Origin: Bdellovibrionales bacterium
GTDB lineage: Bacteria; Myxococcota; XYA12-FULL-58-9; SYDY01
Length of the DNA stretch: 23,452 nt
Assembly (NCBI GenBank): GCA_005801425.1
Contig: SYDY01000023.1
Span: forward strand, 1-23,452
Direction: 5' to 3'
Positions 7,491 through 14,310 of the stretch are shown here, in pieces (within the stretch, counting starts at the first letter, position 1; every line of letters starts with the position of its first letter). The notes under the pieces were generated by a model. The model saw nothing but the letters and a program-made list of their open reading frames with translations. It was not told the origin of the DNA and searched no databases. The translations under genes were made by a program, and so were the position numbers.

Positions 7491-8741
7491 TCATGATCCG
7501 TGGGCCGCAACCGACTCTGCAATAAATTGACGCAACTGATGGATTTCATACGTAAATGTAGAAAGCATCGGATCCAATCTCAATTCATCCATGCTTGGAC
7601 GCAGGTGTGGGTCAAGCACTAAAGTTCGTGTAAGCATATTGTGAAGCTGTGGCGCTGACGGCAGTCCCGCAGGAACCGTTACAGCGAGACGGCTGGCGGC
7701 ATGCTTTGCATACAATCCAGGCTCTTGCGCTTCCAAAGCGAGTTGGCCAGCAATATTTAGAGGGTAAATGTCCTCGCTAAATCGGGTGGTGTCTACAAAA
7801 CTATTCCCAGTAATTATTTGATGGGCCATCAGCCCAAAGGACCAGACATCGGCCTCAGGCCCAGCCGTGGCGGGTGTACACAAAATTTCTGGGGCCGCGT
7901 ACATTATTGTCCCTGGTGTTTTCCTGACGTGAGAGATGTGCCGTATTTGTTGCCATCCAGGGACATTGTCTGCAGGGGGTTCGCCAAACGCATGGGCCTC
8001 ACCAAAATCTCCTACAACACCAGTGCCGTCACCGTTGATGAGCATGTTGGCAGGTTTGATATCCAGATGCATAACACGATGTGCATGCAGGTGTGCAAAA
8101 CCCGAGCACACGTCACTGAGCAGAAGGCAAAGTGCGTTATCTACCAACACAGCGTTGCCACCTGCGTTTTGTGTTAATTTGTGGAGGATCTCTGCAAACG
8201 ATCCGCCTGCTGCCCATGCGAATGCAGCTCTTCTCTCATGCAAACCAAGTGTTCCCAAAAAGCCAATGATATTCGCTTGGGGTGGCAAATAACGATGGAC
8301 AGGCAATTCGGAGAGTGAGTCATCACGGGTGGTTTCTTTGATAGCAACAAAGGGATCCGGCGGGGCGGGTGACTCACTTCTTACGCGTTTGGCTTTGCTT
8401 ACCTCACCAAATACCCCTGAAGCCACAGGAGCACCCAGTGGTCTAAAACACGTATCGCTTCCTTGGATTTGATAGCGTTGTGCCTCAGGTGTTGTTGGCC
8501 GTCCATCATCCCACTTGGTTCCTATAGCATCACCTATGGTGAAATCGGGGAAGTTGAACTTGACCTCGAAAACAGGTTTTTTGCTCAGACGGCTTGGTCT
8601 CCCTTTTTTCTCTCCTGGAGAGGGCTGCTTGAGAGCGGTCGCTTGATGTCGGGGGTTCGCTATCCCATAATTTGATGAAGCATCGACGCGCTGTTGTTGC
8701 TGATCGGACTGAGAACCTGTCGCCACAAAAAGACTAGCCAT
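7491..8741 (-). CDS. Eukaryotic-type Ser/Thr protein kinase
   Basis: Numbered from the GTG at 8759 (422 residues), the catalytic domain spans about 100-400. It has a Gly-rich loop (GAPVASGVFGEV, 109-120), VAIKE with Lys141, the catalytic loop HLDIKPAN (231-238, Asp233), DFG at 251-253, TPGTIMYAAPE (281-291), DVWSFG (304-309) and a conserved Arg at 388. All essential residues are present, so it should be active. HLD replaces the usual HRD, meaning it is a non-RD kinase. The first 100 residues are Gln/Ser/Lys-rich and likely disordered. There is no membrane segment or PASTA domain, so it is cytosolic or exported whole, unlike PknB-type receptors. The ATG at 8741 (MASLFVATG) is preferred: TACACT lies seven bases upstream. 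It is divergent from the F-box gene. Its end, CATGAAACTTGATCA, resembles the post-stop motif. Confidence 0.88.
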   Translation of the reverse strand: MASLFVATGSQSDQQQQRVDASSNYGIANPRHQATALKQPSPGEKKGRPSRLSKKPVFEVKFNFPDFTIGDAIGTKWDDGRPTTPEAQRYQIQGSDTCFRPLGAPVASGVFGEVSKAKRVRSESPAPPDPFVAIKETTRDDSLSELPVHRYLPPQANIIGFLGTLGLHERRAAFAWAAGGSFAEILHKLTQNAGGNAVLVDNALCLLLSDVCSGFAHLHAHRVMHLDIKPANMLINGDGTGVVGDFGEAHAFGEPPADNVPGWQQIRHISHVRKTPGTIMYAAPEILCTPATAGPEADVWSFGLMAHQIITGNSFVDTTRFSEDIYPLNIAGQLALEAQEPGLYAKHAASRLAVTVPAGLPSAPQLHNMLTRTLVLDPHLRPSMDELRLDPMLSTFTYEIHQLRQFIAESVAAHGS

Positions 8742-9244
8742 ATCGCCCAGTGTATCCACGTTCTGTCAGATTTCATTCGATTTTTTCGTGTTTCGAAAGA
8801 AATCTCATCATTAAACAAGGTGGGACAATGGCTTACGGAACGGCATATGGCGCAATATCTCGTGACCAATTTTTAGCACAACGCCCGTACGTCGTATAAT
8901 ATGCGCGGTAAATAGTTCATCTTAGAAACATCTACTCAAACAATCACTGACCTTACGCGCTTTGATCCTCATTTGATTAAAATGAGCCTGGGATGGATCT
9001 CTTTCAAAACGAATGAAATCATGATTTTGTATCGTAATACGTAAAACACAAATACTTCATTTTTATAAATATAATTGCTGATAATGACTATAATCAGAAC
9101 ATTGAAATCCAGACCGTCGCCCAAGTCGCATACATGAAACTGGTTCCATAATGTTCTTGTTTGTAGTACAACAGGTCACGTAAGCGCTGCGCCTCAATGC
9201 CCAGTACGAAACATTGCCGCGCCCCAGTGCACTGGGAGAATATA
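8742..9244. other. AT-rich divergent intergenic region with repeated sites
   Basis: This separates the kinase and F-box genes. No gene is supportable in it. It holds TACACT at 8749-8754 (minus, kinase promoter candidate); a strong TATAAT at 8895-8900 and another at 9089-9094 (plus); three copies of GATTTCWTTCG (8769-8779 plus, 8804-8794 minus, 9020-9010 minus); and a perfect 7-bp hairpin CTCATTT/AAATGAG at 8968-8986. The hairpin includes TTGATTAAAATGA, which is identical to part of the post-stop motif plus its flank at 18083-18071. No -35 box pairs convincingly with either TATAAT. Confidence 0.5.
9223..9236. promoter_or_regulatory. 14-bp perfect palindrome before the F-box gene
   Basis: CCCAGTGCACTGGG is a perfect palindrome placed eight bases before the ATG at 9245; its last three bases form part of the ribosome binding site GGGAG (9234-9238). 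It could be an operator or an mRNA hairpin that hides the Shine-Dalgarno sequence. Confidence 0.55.
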
Positions 9245-10477
9245 ATGTCTTCTATTGTTCGTTCAGAAATTCAATCCAACACACTTCTCCCATCCGATAT
9301 ATGGGGTAACGTGTGCAAGTATCTTCCGCCCCAAGACATGGCTCGCTTGGGTCTGGTTGATCGATTTTTATACAGTATTATTCATCATGATACAGCATTA
9401 TGGAACAAGCATCTCTCTCCATGGCTAGGAAAACCCCACAGTCCCGAAGAAATGCTTTTGCAGACGTTATGCGGCGGACTTGGATTGTCACCTGCGGTTG
9501 TTTACGGCGCCCTCGCCACACGAAGTCCACAAAAACTCCCGCCTTCTGCCTATCTTGCTCCTGTGCTTGCGCGCACGTCTCCTGTGCCCTTTAGGCCCAC
9601 CGGGCCCGTCAATATGGCAGAGACGACACGTATGCTCTGCGAAGCCCTTTCCAGCGATAATCTCATATGCGGCGAAAAAACCGTGGGTGATTATGTTCAA
9701 CGTGTGATTGAACGGTTTGGGACACTCCTGTATCGCATGCAACACGTTGATTTGAAAATCTGTGTCCGTACATGGCAAAAAAAACCACAAGCAGCATGGG
9801 CCAAGATCAAACCGCGTGCGCTCGGCGATGCGCCTGCATCCTGGATCAGCACAACGGCACTTCAAGGGCACACAGGTGTTGTTTGGAACGTCACTGTTTT
9901 GCCCGATGGTCGTCCTGTTACGGTCTCAGATGACTGCACCGCACGTGTGTGGACTGAGCAACCGGATAGCATATGGCGCAGCGTGGAACTCCGAGGGCAC
10001 ACGAATGACGTTTTGAGCGCCACTGTTTTGTCCGATGGCCGTCTTGTAACGGCCTCATCGGACCACACCGCACGTGTGTGGACCGAGCAGCCGGATAGCA
10101 CATGGCGCGGCATTGTACTTCAAGGGCACACAGAGGGTGTTTTGAGCGCCACTGTTTTGCCCGATGGTCGTCTTGTGACAGTCTCATCGGACCACACCGC
10201 ACGTGTGTGGACCGAGCAGCCGAATAGAACCTGGCGCAGCATCGTACTTCAAGGGCACACAGGGAGTGTTGAGAACGCCACTGCTTTGCCCGATGGCCGT
10301 CTTGTGACGGTCTCAGGCGACAGAACTGCACGTGTGTGGACCGAGCAGCCGAATAGAACCTGGCGCAGCATCGTACTTCAAGGGCACACAGGGACAGTGA
10401 TGAGCGCCTCTGTTGTGCCCGGTGGCCGACTTGTGACGGCCTCACATGACCGCACCGCACGGGTGTGGTGCGCTTAG
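9245..10477 (+). CDS. F-box protein with C-terminal WD40 repeats
   Basis: The 410-residue product has an N-terminal F-box at residues 14-57: LLPSDIWGNVCKYLPPQD, then LARLGLVD-type core and ALWNKHL, matching the eukaryotic consensus LPxEllxxIlxyLpxxdl...V...W. Residues 58-205 are a linker with no recognised domain. Residues 206-410 are five WD40 repeats (GHTxxV...LPDGRxVTxSxDxTARVW), each 43 residues except the shortened last. In eukaryotes this architecture (Cdc4, beta-TrCP) forms the substrate-recognition subunit of SCF ubiquitin ligases, the F-box docking on Skp1 and the propeller on the substrate. Bacteria lack SCF, so action in a eukaryotic cell is a plausible inference. No signal peptide is seen. 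The ATG at 9245 has GGGAG six bases upstream; an ATG at 9197 is also in frame. It ends with the post-stop motif. Confidence 0.85.
   Translation: MSSIVRSEIQSNTLLPSDIWGNVCKYLPPQDMARLGLVDRFLYSIIHHDTALWNKHLSPWLGKPHSPEEMLLQTLCGGLGLSPAVVYGALATRSPQKLPPSAYLAPVLARTSPVPFRPTGPVNMAETTRMLCEALSSDNLICGEKTVGDYVQRVIERFGTLLYRMQHVDLKICVRTWQKKPQAAWAKIKPRALGDAPASWISTTALQGHTGVVWNVTVLPDGRPVTVSDDCTARVWTEQPDSIWRSVELRGHTNDVLSATVLSDGRLVTASSDHTARVWTEQPDSTWRGIVLQGHTEGVLSATVLPDGRLVTVSSDHTARVWTEQPNRTWRSIVLQGHTGSVENATALPDGRLVTVSGDRTARVWTEQPNRTWRSIVLQGHTGTVMSASVVPGGRLVTASHDRTARVWCA
9860..10474 (+). repeat. Tandem 129-bp repeats encoding WD40 units
   Basis: Units start at 9860, 9989, 10118, 10247 and 10376 with an exact 129-base period; the fifth is cut to 99 bases by the end of the gene. 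The nucleotide match is very high, including third codon positions (for example the shared block beginning CTTCAAGGGCACACA and ACGTGTGTGGACCGAGCAGC). This shows recent duplication or ongoing homogenisation. Repeats 4 and 5 share the longest identical tracts. Confidence 0.92.
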
Positions 10478-10490
10478 CATGACTTGATTA
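10475..10490 (+). repeat. Post-stop conserved motif, copy B
   Basis: TAGCATGACTTGATTA begins with the TAG stop of the F-box gene and is followed by TTTTC. It is identical to copies A and C. Confidence 0.85.
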
Positions 10491-10580
10491 TTTTCTCGCT
10501 GTCAAAATCGGTTTGTCATGATCTACGCTGCTGGTGCAAACACTTGAATGTTTAAGTACGAAGCTTCATAATTTTCTTCT

Positions 10581-10691
10581 GGCCCATTTTCGCGATTTTT
10601 TTTGTACAGCGAAGATCGAGGGCGAGATGATATGTGCGATATATCGAGCCCCGAGCGATGAAGCTGTACTAAAAAAGGCGCAAAATGGGCC
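10581..10691. repeat. Imperfect inverted repeat, about 30-bp arms, upstream of hrpB
   Basis: The arm 10581-10610 (GGCCCATTTT...GTACAGC) pairs with 10663-10691 (GCTGTAC...AAAATGGGCC). Both outer (10 bases) and inner (7 bases) ends match perfectly, with T-run/A-run centres and a few mismatches between. Weaker pairing continues outward for about ten bases. The 52-base interior is GC-rich and also partly self-complementary (ATCGAGGGC/GAGCCCCGAGCGAT). It may be a small non-autonomous element or a structured leader of the helicase mRNA, whose start lies 14 bases downstream. Confidence 0.75.
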
Positions 10692-10704
10692 GAAAGATAG
10701 TTTG

Positions 10705-13167
10705 ATGACAGACCCCAGCATGCTTCCAATCCACGACATCCAAGAAGCCTTCCATACGGCCTTTGCCTCGCAAAAACCCTTTATCGTGGTGGCTCCCACA
10801 GGATCTGGGAAATCCACGGTGCTGCCCCAATGGATTGCCCGTGCCACATCGGGTGTTGTTTGGGTGGTGGAGCCACGACGTGTGGCCTGTCGTTCTCTTG
10901 CCACCTATATTGCACAAGAATGTGGCGAAAAGCTGGGTGAACGCATTGGCTATCGTGTGCGTGGTGATGAATGCGCATCAGAAAAAACAACGCTTTTATT
11001 TATAACCCCAGGGGTTGCCCTGCGTATGCTTCGGGAACAACGACCTTCAGCCATGCTCATCGATGAATTTCATGAGCGCAATTGGCAAACCGATCTCTTG
11101 GTGATGCTTTTGCGTCGGGCGGATATGCAAAACAAGCCTCTCGCACGCTGGGGCATTACCTCGGCCACCCTCGAAGCTGAAACGCTTGCAAAAGCCTTGG
11201 ATGCAAATCTTCTCATGGCCGAGGGCCGATCGTTTTCTGTGACATTGGAATACGAGTCCACCCACCTTGGGCCTTCAGGCGAAAATCTCGACACGCGTGT
11301 TGTTGATGCCATCGATCGAACACTTGCCACCGGTGAACGCGGCGATATTCTCGTTTTTCTTCCGGGCAAAGGCGAAATCAACCGCACAGGCCGTGCACTT
11401 GGTCCTCTGGCACGCAAACACAATCTCGATATTGCCATGGTGCATGGAAGCCTTACCCCCGATGCCATCGCCAAAGCATTTAAACCCGAAGGCCCACAGC
11501 GCGTTTATCTTTCCACCAACGTGGCGGAAACATCCATCACATTGCCTCGGGTTCGCGTTGTGATTGACAGTGGTCTTGTGCGGCAGATGATCCACCGCGG
11601 TCGACGCAATGTGCTCGCATTGGTTGAAGCAAGCGAAGCAAGTATGAATCAACGTATGGGCCGTGCGGGACGTGTCGCTCATGGTCACTGCATACGTTTG
11701 TTTTCAGATCGATACACGCCCACGCCCTACACATCGCCAGAAGTATGCCGTATTGCCCTTGAAGATGTCCTGCTTGAAGCCATGGCTTTGGGATTATCTT
11801 TCGATGACGTCGCCCAAGCGCCGTGGCCCACGCCACTTCCCGATTTCGCGCTCACCGCTGCGCGCAAAACATTGACATCGTTTGGGGCCATCACGGCAGA
11901 TGCCCATCTCAGCAGTCGCGGCATTGATTTGGCAAAACTCACGGTGGCCGCTTTTGAGGCCCGTGCACTTCTAAATCCCCCACCCGCTATTGCCGCAGAT
12001 TTGGCAGATGTCATTGCATTGATGCAACGCGATACAGATCTTCTTGTGTCAAACAACCACGACGACGCTTTGCTTGGCACGCGTAGCCTTGCCTTTGCAG
12101 CTGCACGCTCAGACGTAGAATTGCAGCTCCTTGCCCTTCGCAGCCGCGATACCCTCCGCCTTGGGATCCACAGTGCTGCGCAAAACGAGGCTTTGCTGGT
12201 TGCACGTGATCTTCGTCGTATGCTTGGGCTTAAAGATTGCGATCCACAAAACAGCGATGGCTTGGGCATTGCAGACAGCGAGGCCTTGGCCTTTCATTTG
12301 GCATGTGCCATGCCCGATGCAGCATTTGCCTTGCGCCCTCGTGCTGAATCCAAAAACGCCCAAAGCTCTGAAAAAGGTGAACCCTGGAGCAATGGTGACG
12401 TTGAGGTGATGATCACGCCCTTCACTTCCTACAACCCTCTCAAGCAAGAATTGCAACCCAAAGCGGGTATTCTACTTTCCACCACGTGGATTTCAGGACG
12501 GGGTGCCAACAAAAGCCAAGGACGTGGTCGTCTTTTGTTGCCCTGCAAACGCAGCACGTTAGCCCAAGCAAACGTCGGCGAAAAAGTCATCCAAGATATT
12601 GTATGGCGAAATAAACGCGTCGTTGCCCACGTGCAGCAAAGCTTGGGCGGCGCTGTTCTTGCAAGCGATGAGCAAGAATTGCAAGGACAAGCATTGCGAA
12701 ACGCCATCGCAGAACTCGTGATGCATGATCAAATGTTTAAAGGCCTGCGTGAACACATTGAAGAATGTTTGCATGCGTGGCATGTGGCAATTCAATGGCA
12801 CGAAAATATGCCTCACAAGATGGCGCCGCCCTCTGCCCATGAATTTCTAATAAATCGATTAAGTACCCTGGGTGTTGAAATCAGCGCCGATGTTGAATTG
12901 ATCGAACAAAACGATTTGTTTCTCGATTTGGAGAAAGAAATAAAGCTTATGCCATGGGAATCAAGCGCTCTTCTTGAAGAATTCCCTCTTTTCTTGAATC
13001 ATCAAGGCGGTATTTTTCGATGTGAACTCGAAAATCGCAACGTCGTTATTTACCCAGTATCCGCACAAGCGAAAAAACTTAAGAGCATCAATCAAGCACT
13101 TCTTCCACGCTTTCGTGGAGCCCCCATTTATCTCGTGCGCTCTTCGGTTCGTTCGAAGGTTCGTTAA
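10705..13167 (+). CDS. hrpB: ATP-dependent DExH-box helicase HrpB
   Basis: From the ATG at 10705 the protein has 820 residues, the usual HrpB length, and starts with MTDPSMLPIHDI, like family members (LPIHD). The frame is open from a GTG at 10534, but the extra 57 residues would be encoded by the inverted repeat and are unlikely. Motifs in order: Walker A APTGSGKST (30-38), EPRRVACRS (56-64), DEFHER (120-125, DExH), SAT (153-155), STNVAETSITL (270-280) and QRMGRAGR (316-323). The C-terminal half (about 350-820) is the HrpB-specific region but is divergent and lacks the usual PSGRxxPxxY motif. HrpB is a cytosolic 3'-5' RNA helicase-like ATPase; its cellular role is poorly defined. It converges on the gene at 13184 with a 16-base gap. 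Confidence 0.93.
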   Translation: MTDPSMLPIHDIQEAFHTAFASQKPFIVVAPTGSGKSTVLPQWIARATSGVVWVVEPRRVACRSLATYIAQECGEKLGERIGYRVRGDECASEKTTLLFITPGVALRMLREQRPSAMLIDEFHERNWQTDLLVMLLRRADMQNKPLARWGITSATLEAETLAKALDANLLMAEGRSFSVTLEYESTHLGPSGENLDTRVVDAIDRTLATGERGDILVFLPGKGEINRTGRALGPLARKHNLDIAMVHGSLTPDAIAKAFKPEGPQRVYLSTNVAETSITLPRVRVVIDSGLVRQMIHRGRRNVLALVEASEASMNQRMGRAGRVAHGHCIRLFSDRYTPTPYTSPEVCRIALEDVLLEAMALGLSFDDVAQAPWPTPLPDFALTAARKTLTSFGAITADAHLSSRGIDLAKLTVAAFEARALLNPPPAIAADLADVIALMQRDTDLLVSNNHDDALLGTRSLAFAAARSDVELQLLALRSRDTLRLGIHSAAQNEALLVARDLRRMLGLKDCDPQNSDGLGIADSEALAFHLACAMPDAAFALRPRAESKNAQSSEKGEPWSNGDVEVMITPFTSYNPLKQELQPKAGILLSTTWISGRGANKSQGRGRLLLPCKRSTLAQANVGEKVIQDIVWRNKRVVAHVQQSLGGAVLASDEQELQGQALRNAIAELVMHDQMFKGLREHIEECLHAWHVAIQWHENMPHKMAPPSAHEFLINRLSTLGVEISADVELIEQNDLFLDLEKEIKLMPWESSALLEEFPLFLNHQGGIFRCELENRNVVIYPVSAQAKKLKSINQALLPRFRGAPIYLVRSSVRSKVR

Positions 13168-13183
13168 AAGAGGATGAGTCGTC

Positions 13184-14248
13184 TCAAGAAGCTACTGGTT
13201 TTAGCCAGCTCTGACACCAGGACAAAATATCGCCTTCAGAGAGTATCAATTCAGGATCTGTTTTACGTGATGTAAAGACATCTGCTGCACGAACCAAGGA
13301 TCGCACAGGCACAAGCAGTCGCTGGAGAATATTCTCCGCGCTATGGGATTTCTCGACCTCTGCGATGAGAGCATCGCGTAGGCTCTCCATGGCTTTTGCC
13401 AAAGTAATTCTTTGGCCAATCCAAACAGCAGCAGGCAAGACACGTGGATCCATGCGCTGGGTCCCAAGTACAAGAAGTGCCACCTGGAATAGACCAAAAA
13501 CAGCGAGTGCCGACACAAGATCGGGGCGATTATGTTCTTCTGCAAAAAGTTTAGCAATCTGTGTGCCAGGCTTTTCGTGGTGCATCAAGGACAAGTAAAA
13601 GAGCAAGGCTTTTCCATTGTTTTTTTCCAAGTCAATCGCAGAAAAATCACGTGCAGCCACATGCTCTCTGTTTAAGAAAGCATCACCCACAGATAATACT
13701 TCCGCATGTGAGAGATATGCATAGGCACGGGCGGTCTGACACAGGGCAATGAATTTAAGCATTGTCGTTGTCCCATGATCAGTGGGATAAAACGACAGGT
13801 CTTGGGACTCCCGAAGCCCTGAATAGATAAGATGATTAATGCTCTCACTTAGCAGCGCTATCGTAAGCTTGTCTTTGATTTGAAGTTCAGAATGTGAGTT
13901 TGTGACAATGCCAGCCTCGTGGGCAAATCCCATCACGGGAACTGCATCTCCACGCTCCACCACCCTCGATGCACTTCTCATCAGCGGCACTGCGTCGGGC
14001 GAACGCAACCACGGAAGCATACGAGCGGCTGGGAGTTCGTTAGGAACACGTTGTAGCAGTTGATGTCCTGCACGCATCACCAACTGCCGGGCGAGATCCG
14101 TAAAACCACCTTCAATCGCATCTTCGTAACGTTGAATGTAAGGTTTGGTAGCACCCCCTAAGGCAACAACAAAAGCCCCAGCCGACGGCGTAGCCACAAT
14201 ACTTTGCAGATCCGAAAGTGATGCGCTTTTTCGATGGAGATGAAACAT
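13184..14248 (-). CDS. Uncharacterised helical protein
   Basis: The 354-residue product matches no family that I recognise. The N-terminus MFHLHRKSASLSDLQSIV is basic and Ser-rich; the rest is helical, with a hydrophobic segment at about 247-262 (ALAVFGLFQVALLVLG) that could be a single membrane helix or a buried core helix. There is no signal peptide. The ATG at 14248 is preceded by AAGGA at a short distance (four bases) and by TGcTAAAAA seven bases upstream, so both ordinary and leaderless initiation are possible. It lies 62 bases downstream of the FAD-binding protein gene on the same strand order reversed: that gene (14311-16800) is upstream, so the two could be co-transcribed. A small TGAG/CTCA hairpin overlaps its stop codon. 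Confidence 0.65.
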   Translation of the reverse strand: MFHLHRKSASLSDLQSIVATPSAGAFVVALGGATKPYIQRYEDAIEGGFTDLARQLVMRAGHQLLQRVPNELPAARMLPWLRSPDAVPLMRSASRVVERGDAVPVMGFAHEAGIVTNSHSELQIKDKLTIALLSESINHLIYSGLRESQDLSFYPTDHGTTTMLKFIALCQTARAYAYLSHAEVLSVGDAFLNREHVAARDFSAIDLEKNNGKALLFYLSLMHHEKPGTQIAKLFAEEHNRPDLVSALAVFGLFQVALLVLGTQRMDPRVLPAAVWIGQRITLAKAMESLRDALIAEVEKSHSAENILQRLLVPVRSLVRAADVFTSRKTDPELILSEGDILSWCQSWLKPVAS

Positions 14249-14310
14249 GGCGTCCTTTTTAGCACTTTCCTTATTTTTCGTCGATATATTATGGCATCTT
14301 ATTTCTGTCG

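Noticed and set aside
8694-8876. A 60-residue frame upstream of the F-box gene
   Set aside because: It overlaps the kinase start antisense and has no initiation signal.
9860-10474. The 129-base repeats as a CRISPR array or noncoding satellite
   Set aside because: They are in frame, code for standard WD40 units, and have no spacer structure.
10534-10704. N-terminal extension of HrpB from a GTG at 10534
   Set aside because: The extra 57 residues come from the inverted repeat and have no counterpart in the family, whose proteins begin just before LPIHD.
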